Positions 34,485 to 44,378 of a stretch of DNA of 64,000 nucleotides are shown here, piece after piece. The notes under the pieces were generated by a model, which made no database searches, was not told where the DNA came from, and saw only the letters and a list, made by a program, of their open reading frames with translations. Origin of the DNA: Planctomycetota bacterium (GTDB lineage: Bacteria > Planctomycetota > JACOTG01 > JAJDCM01); the NCBI GenBank assembly GCA_029260825.1, contig JAJDCM010000367.1, forward strand, positions 1 through 64,000. Direction: 5' to 3'. The stretch's first letter is position 1. Each line of letters opens with the position of its first letter. The position numbers and the translations under genes were made by a program.

Positions 34485-37298
34485 TCACGGTCTCACTCGC
34501 CGGATCACCCGAACCCCGGGCCGCCCCCACCGGGCGTTGTCCAGGACGCCGGCCCGGGCCGCTGACCTGCACTTGATGGGAGTATCCGTGCTTCCCCCTC
34601 CACGGATCGGGTACCGATGACCTTCCTCCCAGTCCCGGGCAAAATAGCGCAGTCCATCGCCGGGCCGGGCTTCCATTGTCGTGTAGGCCCGCCGAATGAA
34701 AACATCTGCGGCCAGTTCCCTGGCGTTACCGTGCATGTCGTACAGACCGAACGGATTGGGCAAGAAACTGCCAACCGGAGCATTGCCCCGAAAGCGGTCA
34801 TCGATTTGCTGGCTTGGCTTTCCAAAGACGGGAGATTCCTCCTGCCCCACGGATCGGTCCCAAACATTGGCGTGATTTTCGAGAGACGCAATGGAGTTGC
34901 CTGTGTAGAAAGCCGTCGTGGTCCCCGCCCGGCACGCATATTCCCACTGGGCTTCGCTTGGAAGTTGAAGCCAGGTTCGATCAAGAACTTTTAGCAGAGC
35001 AATCCGATTGGATAGGATCGGAAGAGCACTATGGCTTTGACTTGGCAGCAAGGTTCCGCCCAGTCGAACAAACTGGGCTCCGGTGAGCTCGTATTTCGAA
35101 ACAAAGAATGGATCGAGCAGAACGGAGTGGGCCGGTTGCTCCTGATCGAGGTCCAACGCGGGAATCGGCTCCTCGAAAGGAACCCCAGTCGATCTCGTCC
35201 CAACTTCAACCACACCTCCGGGAAGCAAGACCATCACGATCCCGGTTTCGGCGTCGATCTCAAGTCGACATGGGTCGTCCGGCGTCGGCTCCGCTCCGGG
35301 AATTGCCCCACTGATCACATGGACGAATTCCCACAATCCGCTCTCTGAATTGCGTCGCAGTGGAAAAAGCCCCATCTGGGGTTCGATCTTGAGGCCCCGG
35401 TAGACTTCCAGTTCGGAGATTTCTCTCTTGGCTCGATCCCATTCGGCGGCCGGGTCCAACATCGATGTCTTGTGTGCAAAGCGAATCCCTTGCTCGTGGG
35501 CAAGAACCTTTTTTTCCAGATCCAGTAATTCTCGATATTCCGTTTCGATGAGACGAGTCAACATGGCATGGCGCCATTCTTCGCTCCGGGTCCCGAACGT
35601 CCAGGTTCTTCTGTGGTCCTTGGTGGAAAGCTTGTCGATGAGCCGCTTGAGGTTGACAAGCTCAGCGTCGTTGTAGATGTTGAAAGCTTCGGGATCGTCC
35701 GCCCGCTCCATGAGATCTTCCAGGCTCCGGAGCTCCTTGCGAAGACCAGCAATCCTCTCCTCATCGGGGGCTCGATCCATCCTCTCCTCTTCCTCCGTAT
35801 ACGGAAGTGCATTCTCGCGGATGGAGGTGAGCTCCCTCTGATAGATCGAGTACCTCTTGCGGACCTGGTCAACCTTGCCATACCAGTTCCCCATCTCTTC
35901 GAGACGTCCCGGGTCCATCGGCCAGAACGACCAGGCCTCCCGGGTCATCTTGGCGATCCAGTGCGAGTCGGCCAGAAGCTGGATGCGTTGAAGGGCCACC
36001 CGTTCTCGCGCCGCGGTGAAGACAGCGAAAAAAAGCAACAAGGAAAAAAGCGCCAGGGAAAGGACGACGATCGGATGGCGTCTCGAGAAGATGCGTGCTC
36101 GGGCCGACCACCCAGGACCGGTGGCGACGACGGGCATTCCGGCAAGAACGTTTGCGAGATCCCGAGAAAAATCGACGGCACCCGAATACCGGGAGTCCGG
36201 TTCCCGGCTCATCGCTGTGAGACACACCATCTGAGCGTTCCGCGGGATCGCCGGATTCCAGGTACGCGGAGTTCGCACATCCCCCGCAATGATCCGTTGC
36301 ATCGTCCCCTCGTTGGAACCAGACTCGAAAGGGTCTCGGAGAGTGAGGCTCTTATAAAGTGTTACCCCGAGAGAGTAGATGTCGGTTCGCTTGTCGGTTG
36401 CGGTCGATCCACGAACCTGCTCGGGCGACATGTATAGCAACGAACCGACCTGGGTTCCCGTTCGAGTGAGTTGAGTTGCATCGCTCGAACGAGCGAGTCC
36501 AAAATCAATCAGGACCGTCCGCCCGGCCGGAGTCACCCAGATATTGGAAGGCTTGATGTCTCGATGCACGATCCCCCGGTCGTGGGAGTGATCGAGAGCC
36601 CGGGCAACTGCTTGAGTGATACGAATACAGGCCTCGCTCCAGGTTCCTTCGAACAGGGCTGGAAGCTCCACGGGCGAGACTTCGTCTTTTGCCCCGGAAG
36701 ACCGAGCCTGAAGATCAAGGATCGCTTTGAAAAGATCCTCGCCGGTGAGTGCTTCGGGCTGCCGACCTTCGAAACAACCGAGCACATCGTGGAGAGTGGA
36801 TCCTTCGAGCCATTCCATGACAAAAAACGGGATCTCTCGATCTTGGCCAACGGAAATCACCGACACAATGCCCGGATGTTCGAGCCGTGCAATGGCCTCG
36901 ACTTCCCGCCGAAAACGCGCCACATCTTTTGAGTCGTAGATTCGATCCGGCCGGATCACTTTGAGAGCAACGCGGCAAGCCTGAGTCCCCTGCTGGGCCA
37001 GGTAAACAACCCCCATCCCCCCGCCGCCGATTTTTCGGATCAGGCGAAACTCACCGAGCTGTTCGGGAAAGCTTGCAGGAGTGCCGGCGGATTTTGAATC
37101 CACCAGCCCCATGGCATCCAATCGTTGAAAGCCTTCCCGGAGCTGCTGAGCATGGTTCGGATGCTCGGCGCACATCGCCTCGAGAGCACCCCTTCCCTCC
37201 TTCGATACGCGCTCAAGGCAAAGAAAGAGCAGCTCGTCTCGGATGGTTGGTGAACCGGATTCTTCGGGATTCACAGACATCAGGAGGCCTTTCACCAC
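34485..37298 (-). CDS. Ser/Thr protein kinase fused to an FGE/SUMF1-like domain
   Basis: A 937-residue membrane kinase. The kinase domain (about 82-390) has GGGGMG (91-96), K113, HRDIKPSN with D247, DFG starting D265 and MSPEQ. A membrane helix follows near 410-430 (PIVVLSLALFSLLLFFAVF). A long helical linker leads to a C-terminal formylglycine-enzyme-like fold (about 690-937): MVLLPGGVVEVGTRSTG, DPFFVSKYELTGAQFVRLGG, LPSEAQWEYACRAGTTTAFY, GLYDMHGNARELAADVF. The C-terminal segment reads RGGGSTDTPIKCRSAARAG, without the paired cysteines of true FGE, so sulfatase activation is unlikely. GTG at 37298 has GAGGAG 4 bases upstream; ATG at 37280 is an alternative. The propeller gene ends 38 bases upstream in the same direction. 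Confidence 0.9.
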   Translation of the reverse strand: MVKGLLMSVNPEESGSPTIRDELLFLCLERVSKEGRGALEAMCAEHPNHAQQLREGFQRLDAMGLVDSKSAGTPASFPEQLGEFRLIRKIGGGGMGVVYLAQQGTQACRVALKVIRPDRIYDSKDVARFRREVEAIARLEHPGIVSVISVGQDREIPFFVMEWLEGSTLHDVLGCFEGRQPEALTGEDLFKAILDLQARSSGAKDEVSPVELPALFEGTWSEACIRITQAVARALDHSHDRGIVHRDIKPSNIWVTPAGRTVLIDFGLARSSDATQLTRTGTQVGSLLYMSPEQVRGSTATDKRTDIYSLGVTLYKSLTLRDPFESGSNEGTMQRIIAGDVRTPRTWNPAIPRNAQMVCLTAMSREPDSRYSGAVDFSRDLANVLAGMPVVATGPGWSARARIFSRRHPIVVLSLALFSLLLFFAVFTAARERVALQRIQLLADSHWIAKMTREAWSFWPMDPGRLEEMGNWYGKVDQVRKRYSIYQRELTSIRENALPYTEEEERMDRAPDEERIAGLRKELRSLEDLMERADDPEAFNIYNDAELVNLKRLIDKLSTKDHRRTWTFGTRSEEWRHAMLTRLIETEYRELLDLEKKVLAHEQGIRFAHKTSMLDPAAEWDRAKREISELEVYRGLKIEPQMGLFPLRRNSESGLWEFVHVISGAIPGAEPTPDDPCRLEIDAETGIVMVLLPGGVVEVGTRSTGVPFEEPIPALDLDQEQPAHSVLLDPFFVSKYELTGAQFVRLGGTLLPSQSHSALPILSNRIALLKVLDRTWLQLPSEAQWEYACRAGTTTAFYTGNSIASLENHANVWDRSVGQEESPVFGKPSQQIDDRFRGNAPVGSFLPNPFGLYDMHGNARELAADVFIRRAYTTMEARPGDGLRYFARDWEEGHRYPIRGGGSTDTPIKCRSAARAGVLDNARWGRPGVRVIRRVRP

Positions 37299-37336
37299 CG
37301 ATCTCCTCGACGACCAGCGATGATCTCAACAGCTGG

Positions 37337-40243
37337 TTATTCGATGCAAAGCACCACCGCATTCGTCACGCTGAATGGGGTGCTCCCAAGACTTCCGCTG
37401 TCCTGAAGAAGTCCCTGTAGGGTCAACTTGATCGGGTTTGCAAGACCTTGAGGCCGGGTAACCGAGAAGGGTGCTCGAGCCGGAGAGGGATTCTCCGTCG
37501 CCCCGAAACAGACGATCGGAGGAGTTCCCGTGGATCGAAGGCAGAAAATGGGCTGGGGCGAAAACCCACTGTTGAGGGGAGTCGGCTTCGCAAAGCACCC
37601 GATCAATTCACCGTCCAGCGAGAGAGACGCAGACGGTGCATTCGAAAAGCCACCGGCCCAGGTCCACAGAACATACCGAGCGTTGGCCGCCGGCCCACTG
37701 GCACTTGCGTCCATCGATATCGTGAGAGGAGTACCCGTGCTCAGAGTGACCGTCCGCTGAGCTCCGCCAATACCACCATTGACCTGCAACACCCCTTGAG
37801 GCGTTCCCGACGCCCCCTCATTCACGTTTCCATCCACGCAATTGACGACGGTGAACGCCAGAGCCTCAACCTTCCAGATCACAGGCGTGTTCGGCGGAGA
37901 AGTGATCGACGTTTCGAGGCCGTCCGTCGCGAAGGCATAGATCACGTGATCACCATCTTCAAGAACCTCTGTTTGTCCCGTCCCCATGTCCCCCAATGGC
38001 GTTGCCAGGCTCCACTCGCCTCTCACAGTATCGACCTGATAATAGATCTGGGAGATCGGGGGCGCGTTTGGCATGAACGTGCTGGTAGCCTGGAATGTGA
38101 ATTCCGGCTGCCGTGTCACGGAGACATTCCCCGGAAGCGGAGAAATGGTGACATCAAACGGAACGAACGATTCTACCTGGGAGTCAATCACTGAAACACT
38201 ATTGCTATTATTGTTCACCACGTAGACCCGTCCCGTGACCTGATTCACGGCAAAACCCTGGGGGAGGCTACCGACTGACACGGATCGGGCACAAGAGTCT
38301 CCTCCGAAGATCGTCACTCCTCCATCGAAACGAGTCGCGACATAAACGTGGTTTGTGGCCGGATTGATGGCCAATTCGCTCGGGCTGTCTCCCACGCCGA
38401 TAAAAGAACTCTGGTTGAAATCTTCGCTCACCACACAGACCTCGTCCTGACCGGGCAAAGCAACATAGACGGTTCCCGTACAAGGACTCACAACCACTCC
38501 TGCCGTTTGAGAATTGAGGGGGAAAGTATCTTCGATCAAATTCGAATCGCCGTTGATCCGGGTCAGGGACTCGGAGATTGAACCGGCCACAAAGACCTTG
38601 TTGCTAGCCGGACTGATCGCGATCCCCGAGGGAAAGACCCCGACCGAAGAGACCGTTTGAACAATGTTCTTTCGGTCGTCGATCACCGTCACGTTGTTGC
38701 TGTCCTGGTTAAGAACATAGATCTTGTTCGTAGCCTGGTTGATCTCAATCGCGATGGGATAGTCACCCACCGGTATGGTCGTCGTTGAATGATCCCGCCC
38801 GTCAATGACGGTGACCGAGTCATCATTTTGATTGGCTACGTAGGTCTTGTTCGTTACGGAATTTACGGCAACAACTCTCGGGCAGTCTCCAACGAACACA
38901 GTCTCTGTCGAGTTGTCCGATCCGTCAATCACCGTCACAGAATTACCTTGATCATTGGCGACATAGATCTTGTTGGTGACCTGATTGACTGCGACCGCAG
39001 TCGGTGTATCTCCAACGTTGATCGTGTCATCCACCGAGTTGAATCGGCCATCAATGACGGTAACCGTGTCATCCAGAGCGTTTGTGACGTAGACAAGATT
39101 GGTCACCGGGTTCACGGCGGCTTGAGCTGGGAATCCACCGACAGCAACCGTTCTATTCGAGTGCTCCGTCCCATCCAGAACAAGAACATCAAAGGCCATC
39201 GCGCAGAAGATTTCGTTCGTCACTGAATTGATTGCGAGACCACGGATTATTCCGGTATTCCTCCCCTCCATCGCCAAGCTGCTTCCATCCACGATCACCG
39301 AATTTGATGAACTATTAGCACCGAGAACAATCTCATTCGTGATTGTGTTCACTACAAGCAGACCCATGTCTCCCACGGTGAGACTGGATCCCGAGTTATC
39401 CAACCCATCGATGATCCGCAACGTCCCCGCATTGGTGGTCAAATAGATCATATTTGTCACCGGATTGACTCCGATGGATCGAGGCCGGGCACCAATCAGA
39501 ATTTCCTGCGTGGAGTTATTCGTGCCATCGATTGCGATCACGCTATCGCTTCCCTCGTTCATGACATAGATCTTGTTCGTCACCGGGTTCACTGCGAGCG
39601 CCGTCGGGCCGACTCCGACTGGCACGGTCTGGGTCGACTCATTGACACCATCGATGACGGTGACGGTATTACTTCCGATGTTGACAACATAAGCTTTGTT
39701 CGAAACGGGGTTCACCGCAATCGCGATTGGGAACATCCCCGCGGCTACGTGAGTCACTGAATGATCGTTCCCATCAATGACTGACACGGTATTGTCATCC
39801 GTGTTGCTGACGTAGATCTTGTTAGAAATCGAATTCACGGCAATGTGCCTTGCTTCCATGCCGACGTCAACCGTGGCGACAGCTGTCTCGCCGATCGTGT
39901 CGATAACAGTCACCTTGGCATCACTTCGAGAAACGGCGTAGAGAAAATTCGTCACAGGATTCAGAGCCAAAACGCCGTTAGTCCGACCTGTAGATAGGCA
40001 TCTTTGGGTCCTTGACTTCGAATCGAAAATGTCGATGACATCCGAGTCTTCGGTGGAAACATAGACCTGCCCCGTAACCACATTCACGACGACAGAATCT
40101 GGTGAATCGTTAGTATTGATCAAGGACTCGGCTCGAGCGACGGAAGTCGTCAAAACGCTGGTCATGATCCAAAGAGCCATGGCGAATCCGCCGTGCAGCC
40201 CCATCTTGCCCGCACGGTTTCCGGGATCCTGAGTCATGTACAT
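37337..40243 (-). CDS. Secreted YVTN/YncE-type beta-propeller repeat protein
   Basis: A 968-residue protein with a signal peptide (about 20-37). I count about 16 repeats of roughly 41 residues covering residues 38-700, each with the pattern VGxxPxxxAVNPVTNKIYVxNxxS then VTVIDGxxxST. Sixteen repeats could make two propellers or more. The C-terminal 250 residues hold a beta-rich region with LQVNGGIGGAQRTVTLSTGT and the ending FSVTNAVVLCIE, shared with the FG-GAP protein at 31999-34281. GAGGAG precedes the ATG at 40243. The kinase-FGE gene begins 38 bases downstream, so they are probably co-transcribed and the kinase might respond to the cell surface. Confidence 0.9.
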   Translation of the reverse strand: MYMTQDPGNRAGKMGLHGGFAMALWIMTSVLTTSVARAESLINTNDSPDSVVVNVVTGQVYVSTEDSDVIDIFDSKSRTQRCLSTGRTNGVLALNPVTNFLYAVSRSDAKVTVIDTIGETAVATVDVGMEARHIAVNSISNKIYVSNTDDNTVSVIDGNDHSVTHVAAGMFPIAIAVNPVSNKAYVVNIGSNTVTVIDGVNESTQTVPVGVGPTALAVNPVTNKIYVMNEGSDSVIAIDGTNNSTQEILIGARPRSIGVNPVTNMIYLTTNAGTLRIIDGLDNSGSSLTVGDMGLLVVNTITNEIVLGANSSSNSVIVDGSSLAMEGRNTGIIRGLAINSVTNEIFCAMAFDVLVLDGTEHSNRTVAVGGFPAQAAVNPVTNLVYVTNALDDTVTVIDGRFNSVDDTINVGDTPTAVAVNQVTNKIYVANDQGNSVTVIDGSDNSTETVFVGDCPRVVAVNSVTNKTYVANQNDDSVTVIDGRDHSTTTIPVGDYPIAIEINQATNKIYVLNQDSNNVTVIDDRKNIVQTVSSVGVFPSGIAISPASNKVFVAGSISESLTRINGDSNLIEDTFPLNSQTAGVVVSPCTGTVYVALPGQDEVCVVSEDFNQSSFIGVGDSPSELAINPATNHVYVATRFDGGVTIFGGDSCARSVSVGSLPQGFAVNQVTGRVYVVNNNSNSVSVIDSQVESFVPFDVTISPLPGNVSVTRQPEFTFQATSTFMPNAPPISQIYYQVDTVRGEWSLATPLGDMGTGQTEVLEDGDHVIYAFATDGLETSITSPPNTPVIWKVEALAFTVVNCVDGNVNEGASGTPQGVLQVNGGIGGAQRTVTLSTGTPLTISMDASASGPAANARYVLWTWAGGFSNAPSASLSLDGELIGCFAKPTPLNSGFSPQPIFCLRSTGTPPIVCFGATENPSPARAPFSVTRPQGLANPIKLTLQGLLQDSGSLGSTPFSVTNAVVLCIE

Positions 40244-40593
40244 GTGATCTCCTCTTTTGCGTCTGAGGCGAACAAGCCATATCGACCGGTTGTTCTTGTA
40301 GGTGATTCATTCCAAACAAAAGAGGCTGGCCCTTGTACCCGCCTTCTCCTTTTGCGCCAAGATTGTATCGAATATCTCGATCTGAAGGGGGGAATTCGGA
40401 TGAATTCAGCCCGGAACCAGCGATCTAACAGGCTTCAAGAGCCTCCACGGATCATCAAGGCGGCTCAGATTCTCCGCGTTGCCGAAGAAATCGTCCTGAC
40501 GCGACAGGTCACTCGCCTGAAGGAAACCGATGAAGTAGAATGGCCGGGTTCACTGGCCCGGGCCAGCCTCGATGAGAATCAAGGATCAAATCC
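40244..40593. other. Intergenic region, no confident gene
   Basis: About 350 bases between divergent genes. A plus-strand frame crosses it without family pattern or ribosome site. Promoters for both sides must lie here but none is distinct. Confidence 0.3.
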
Positions 40594-40785
40594 ATGGACA
40601 AAGATTCGAAGGAAAACCAGGTTGCCTCCGACTGGGAGGTCGCTCGCAAATTTGGAATCGATATGGCCGCAATCGAGTGCAACATGCGAAAGACCGTCGA
40701 GGAACGAATTCGGGATCACTCCAGGGCACTTTCCATGGCGGAAACCTTGAAGCGAGCTCTGGAGAGTGCACGTGGCAGATCTTGA
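40594..40785 (+). CDS. Small conserved partner protein of the nucleotidyltransferase
   Basis: A 63-residue charged, helical protein (DWEVARKFGIDMAAIECNMR, then SMAETLKRALESARGRS). AAGGA lies 8 bases before the ATG. Its end overlaps the start of the nucleotidyltransferase gene by 14 bases, so the two are co-translated. Small proteins of this look commonly precede AbiEii-like nucleotidyltransferases and may be cognate partners or antitoxins; that role is inference. Confidence 0.72.
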   Translation: MDKDSKENQVASDWEVARKFGIDMAAIECNMRKTVEERIRDHSRALSMAETLKRALESARGRS

Positions 40786-41257
40786 GTCCCTTCTGGATCG
40801 GCTCCTTACGCATTCCGTTGATTTCGTGATCATCGGCGGATTCGCGGCGATGGCGCACGGATCCTCACTTCTCACCCAGGATCTTGATATCTGTCTCCCT
40901 TTCGAGAAGAGCAATCTTGGCAAATTGGCGGCGGCCATTCAGGATCTAGATCCCCGCCATCGGATGGCCCCCTCTCGCCCCCTTGTAAATCTCGTGCCGA
41001 AAGAACTCGCGACTTACCACAATCTCTACCTCGACACAAAATTTGGTCAGTTGGACTGCCTCAGTCAAGTAGAAGGACTTGGTATTTACAAGGTCGTATT
41101 CCAGAAGAGCGTACCCATTTCACTGAAGGGGGGAACGTGTCGGATCCTGAGCCTCGATGCCTTGATTGAATCAAAGGAAGCTCTGGGGCGAGATCGCGAT
41201 CGAGAAGCTGCTCTGCAGCTCCGAGCCATCAGAGAAAAGCGCTCCGAGGCGCCATAG
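40772..41257 (+). CDS. AbiEii/MNT-type nucleotidyltransferase
   Basis: A 161-residue nucleotidyltransferase-fold protein. The catalytic GG motif lies in VDFVIIGGFAAMAHGSSLLT and the acidic pair is DLD in TQDLDICLP; a further acidic position is probably in KFGQLDCLSQVEG. The family includes the AbiEii toxins of abortive-infection and toxin-antitoxin systems as well as uncharacterised relatives; this one is shorter than AbiEii itself. GTG at 40772 is chosen because GGAG (40761-40764) lies 7 bases upstream, although an in-frame GTG at 40766 exists. It overlaps a small upstream gene, as expected for a two-gene module. Confidence 0.8.
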   Translation: MADLESLLDRLLTHSVDFVIIGGFAAMAHGSSLLTQDLDICLPFEKSNLGKLAAAIQDLDPRHRMAPSRPLVNLVPKELATYHNLYLDTKFGQLDCLSQVEGLGIYKVVFQKSVPISLKGGTCRILSLDALIESKEALGRDRDREAALQLRAIREKRSEAP

Positions 41258-41337
41258 AGGGTCAATCGAGCAAGATGTCGGACAACATCACCCGAGAACA
41301 AATTGCTTGCTTCCACCTGAAGACCAAGGAAAAAACC

Positions 41338-42570
41338 ATGACTGCATACCGAACTCTTGCCTTCCTCCTTTCAGTCGCTGGACTCTTACCGGGTACTCAA
41401 GCACAAGCGGAGGCCTCGGAAAACGACATCGTCATCGGTCACCGCAGAATCGTTCATTCAAAGGTTCTTGGCGAAGATCGAAAGATCAACATTTACACCC
41501 CACAAAGCTACAACTCCGGTAACCACAACTACCCAATTCTCATCCTCCTCGATGGCGACGGTCATTTCCACCACGCGACCGGAATCATGGAGGTGCTGGC
41601 CAAAAACGGCGGCATTCCAGAAATGATCGTCATCGGTGTCACCAACACTCAGCGCACCCGAGACCTCACACCCTACGCTAACGAAGGGGAGCCCGGTGGT
41701 GGCGCCAACAACTTTCTCCAGTTCCTGACCGATGAACTCACTCCCTGGATCGATAAAAACTACCGGACTCGCCCTCTCCGCTTTCTGGTAGGCCATTCTC
41801 TTGGTGGTCTCTTCGCCGTCCACACCCTAACCAAGAAACCAGACTTTTTTCGCGGCCTCATCGCAATCAGCCCGAGCATGCAGTGGGCAAAGCAACGCTC
41901 GACGAAAGAGTTCGAAACATGGCTTGAAACCAAGCCCAACGTTACGGCTTCCCTCTACATGACGGCTGGTAATGAAGGGATGGGCCTTCTCGGCGGAACC
42001 CTGAAAATATCCGGGTCCCTCAGCGAACATGCACCCGCCACTTTACAGTGGAAATTCGATCACCACCCGCTTGAGACTCACAACTCGGTCGTGCATCGAA
42101 GCATTTACGATGGCATGGAGTTCATCTTCAAGGGCTGGAGAGTGAGCGATCCGCTCGCCATTTACGACGAGGGAGGGCTGGAAGCTGTGGCATCAAGCGT
42201 CGAGAAGTCTCGCGCTCCCTTCGGGTACGACTTCACGATCCCTCCCTCCACCATGTTCTTTCTCGTTGCGACCCTACTGATGCAAGATCGACACGATGAG
42301 GCCATCGCCATCTTCGTCGGACTCGACCCGGACCAGTACACTTTGCCCGGGTATTACCTGAGCTATTTGTCCAAACAGGTGACGACCAAGGCTCCCGTCG
42401 CAGTGCAGAAGAAATTTCACCTTCACTGCCTCGAGATAGACCCTCACAACGAGCTGGCACGCACCAGCCTCCAGAAACTGGGAGTGGAGCCTCCTCCGCC
42501 ACCCGCGAAAATGGGTGCCCCCATTGCTGCCCCTGATCCCACGACAAGCGAACCCTCAAACAAGAATTGA
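41338..42570 (+). CDS. Secreted esterase of the enterochelin-esterase/Fes-like group
   Basis: About 410 residues. A signal peptide (TLAFLLSVAGLLPGTQAQA) is followed by an alpha/beta-hydrolase fold: KINIYTPQSYNSGNHNYPIL, ILLDGDGHFHHATG, GVTNTQRTRDLTPY and the nucleophile elbow VGHSLGGLFAVH with S154. The likely base histidine is in FDHHPLETHNSV. The final 130 residues are an extra helical part with TPR-like spacing, ending in a Pro-rich tail. The ATG at 41338 follows AAGGA; the frame is open from 41275, but that part precedes the signal peptide. It may hydrolyse a siderophore ester or another extracellular ester. Confidence 0.85.
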   Translation: MTAYRTLAFLLSVAGLLPGTQAQAEASENDIVIGHRRIVHSKVLGEDRKINIYTPQSYNSGNHNYPILILLDGDGHFHHATGIMEVLAKNGGIPEMIVIGVTNTQRTRDLTPYANEGEPGGGANNFLQFLTDELTPWIDKNYRTRPLRFLVGHSLGGLFAVHTLTKKPDFFRGLIAISPSMQWAKQRSTKEFETWLETKPNVTASLYMTAGNEGMGLLGGTLKISGSLSEHAPATLQWKFDHHPLETHNSVVHRSIYDGMEFIFKGWRVSDPLAIYDEGGLEAVASSVEKSRAPFGYDFTIPPSTMFFLVATLLMQDRHDEAIAIFVGLDPDQYTLPGYYLSYLSKQVTTKAPVAVQKKFHLHCLEIDPHNELARTSLQKLGVEPPPPPAKMGAPIAAPDPTTSEPSNKN

Positions 42571-42633
42571 GTTGGCCTCAAATTCCAGAGGAATTAGGAT
42601 GGGAGCGTCATTTGGTTCCATCCGGAGAGGCTC

Positions 42634-44346
42634 ATGCTTTCACGCCGCGACTTTCTTACTGGCGGCCTCAGCGCCGTTGCAATCGGACTCCTAGCTCGAC
42701 TTGGCCTGGGACAGGGCCCGCTCCAAACACTCCCCCCGATCCGGGATTCGCTTCCAGGGTCCGGTCCATTCGCTCGCCTCCCGGCTCTTCCTCCGTCGAT
42801 CGACATCGACGGTCTCCCGTTTCTCGCTGACTTCACTGGCGATGGGTTCCCCAACAGCTCCATCCCCTTTCATTCGTGCGAGAGCTGCTCCGAACTTCCC
42901 GAGCCCACCGAAACCACCCGAGTTGCAATTGTTGGCGGAGGAATCTCGGGCCTTGCCACCGGCTACCTCCTTCGAGGATATAATCCTTTACTCTTCGAAC
43001 TTCATCCACGATTTGGAGGCAACGCCCAGGGCGAGATCTGGCAAGAAACACCCTTTTCTCTTGGAAATGCCTACTTCATCACGCCGGATCCTGGCACATT
43101 TCTTGAACAATTCTACACAGGTCTTGGCCTGGACAAAGTTGTCCGCGTTCAAACAGGTGAGGATCTCTATGAGCTCGGGGGCACTCTTGTCTCCGATTTC
43201 TTCGAGACAAAAGACCGCAGCCCGGAAGACCAGCTCGCGTTCACGCGATATCGAGAGCTCGTACTCCGGATGGCCAATGAAGAATACCCCGAAATTCCAT
43301 TGCCGAAAGGGCAAGACAACCGGGCAATCCTGAACCTGGACCGAAAGAGCTTGAAACAGCATATTCAAGAACAGCTGGGCGTCCCGATTCCAACCCATCT
43401 TGCCTCGGCGATCCAGGGCTATTGCTATTCTTCGTTTGCAGCCGGCTGGGAAGAAATCTCCGCCGCTTCCGGATGGAACTTCCTCGCTGCAGAAGAATTC
43501 GGCCGATGGGTTCTTCCCGGTGGAACAGCATACCTGGCCGACGCAATGTGGAATCAACTGGCCCGACTTGAAAAACCAGTACGAGACGCAAGACATCAAC
43601 GCCGCCCAAGCTGTCTACGCGGCGGAAGCCGAGTCGTCGATGTCCGGCTCACCCAAGACAAAGTGCGGGTGACATATCGAGACGCCTCAGGAAGCTATCA
43701 TGGACTGATCGCCGACAATGTGGTTGTCTGCTGCCCAAAGCACATCTGCAAGTACATTCTCCACGACCTTGAATCCATTGACCCGGAAAAGAGGGCGGCT
43801 TTCGACCAGCTTCATCAACGGGCCTACGTGGTAGTCAATGTCCTTCTCGATTCCCCGGTTGAACTGGATTTCTACGACGCATTCCTTCTCGGAGACGGAA
43901 GCCTTCCCACCAACCAAGACGAAGCACTCGCCCAATCTCGGGTCACCGATATGCTAAGTGGTCATTACAACCGGGGACCGAAAACACGCCACAGCGTACT
44001 GACCCTCTACTGGCCTCTCCCCTTCGCGTTCGGCAGGGCGACGCTGATCGAGACTGGATCTCACACGACCTATGCGGAAAGACTTGTTCCCCAGGTTCGA
44101 TCCATGCTCAAGCTCCTCGACATTGACCCCAAGAAAGTGGTGCAGATTCGCATGTCTCGCTGGGGACACGCCATGCCGGTAGCGAGTCCCGACCTCATCG
44201 CGAATGGAACCGTCGACAAGCTCCGACGCTCCATCGACGATCGGATCCACTTCGTCAATCAAGACAACTGGGCCCTTCCGGCCGTCGAGAATTGCCTCCT
44301 CGATGCCAAGTCCGTCACCGATTTGATCCGCGCAAAACTCGGCTAG
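42634..44346 (+). CDS. Tat-exported FAD-dependent oxidoreductase (amine oxidase-like)
   Basis: A 570-residue flavoprotein. The N-terminus has the twin-arginine motif SRRDFLTGG (3-11) and a hydrophobic stretch, so it is folded before export. Residues 96-125 form the dinucleotide-binding fold, VAIVGGGISGLATGYLL with GGGISG at 101-106, and ELHPRFGGNAQGE continues the flavin-binding pattern. The C-terminal WGHAMPVASPDLIANG and VENCLLDAKSVTDLIRAK are typical of the second flavin-binding part. It belongs to the amine-oxidase/phytoene-desaturase-like superfamily; the substrate is unknown. A GGAGAGG site precedes the ATG. It follows the esterase gene by 63 bases and may share its transcript. Confidence 0.87.
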   Translation: MLSRRDFLTGGLSAVAIGLLARLGLGQGPLQTLPPIRDSLPGSGPFARLPALPPSIDIDGLPFLADFTGDGFPNSSIPFHSCESCSELPEPTETTRVAIVGGGISGLATGYLLRGYNPLLFELHPRFGGNAQGEIWQETPFSLGNAYFITPDPGTFLEQFYTGLGLDKVVRVQTGEDLYELGGTLVSDFFETKDRSPEDQLAFTRYRELVLRMANEEYPEIPLPKGQDNRAILNLDRKSLKQHIQEQLGVPIPTHLASAIQGYCYSSFAAGWEEISAASGWNFLAAEEFGRWVLPGGTAYLADAMWNQLARLEKPVRDARHQRRPSCLRGGSRVVDVRLTQDKVRVTYRDASGSYHGLIADNVVVCCPKHICKYILHDLESIDPEKRAAFDQLHQRAYVVVNVLLDSPVELDFYDAFLLGDGSLPTNQDEALAQSRVTDMLSGHYNRGPKTRHSVLTLYWPLPFAFGRATLIETGSHTTYAERLVPQVRSMLKLLDIDPKKVVQIRMSRWGHAMPVASPDLIANGTVDKLRRSIDDRIHFVNQDNWALPAVENCLLDAKSVTDLIRAKLG

Positions 44347-44378
44347 TCCGGAAAATGGAGCCTGAGGCGCCAGTGGCT

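Noticed and set aside
34485..37298. Sulfatase-activating formylglycine enzyme
   Set aside because: The FGE-like domain lacks the catalytic cysteine pair and is fused to a kinase, so a maturase call would be wrong.
40193..40750. Plus-strand open frame across the intergenic region
   Set aside because: It overlaps the start of the propeller gene on the other strand and the small partner gene, and shows no family pattern or ribosome site.
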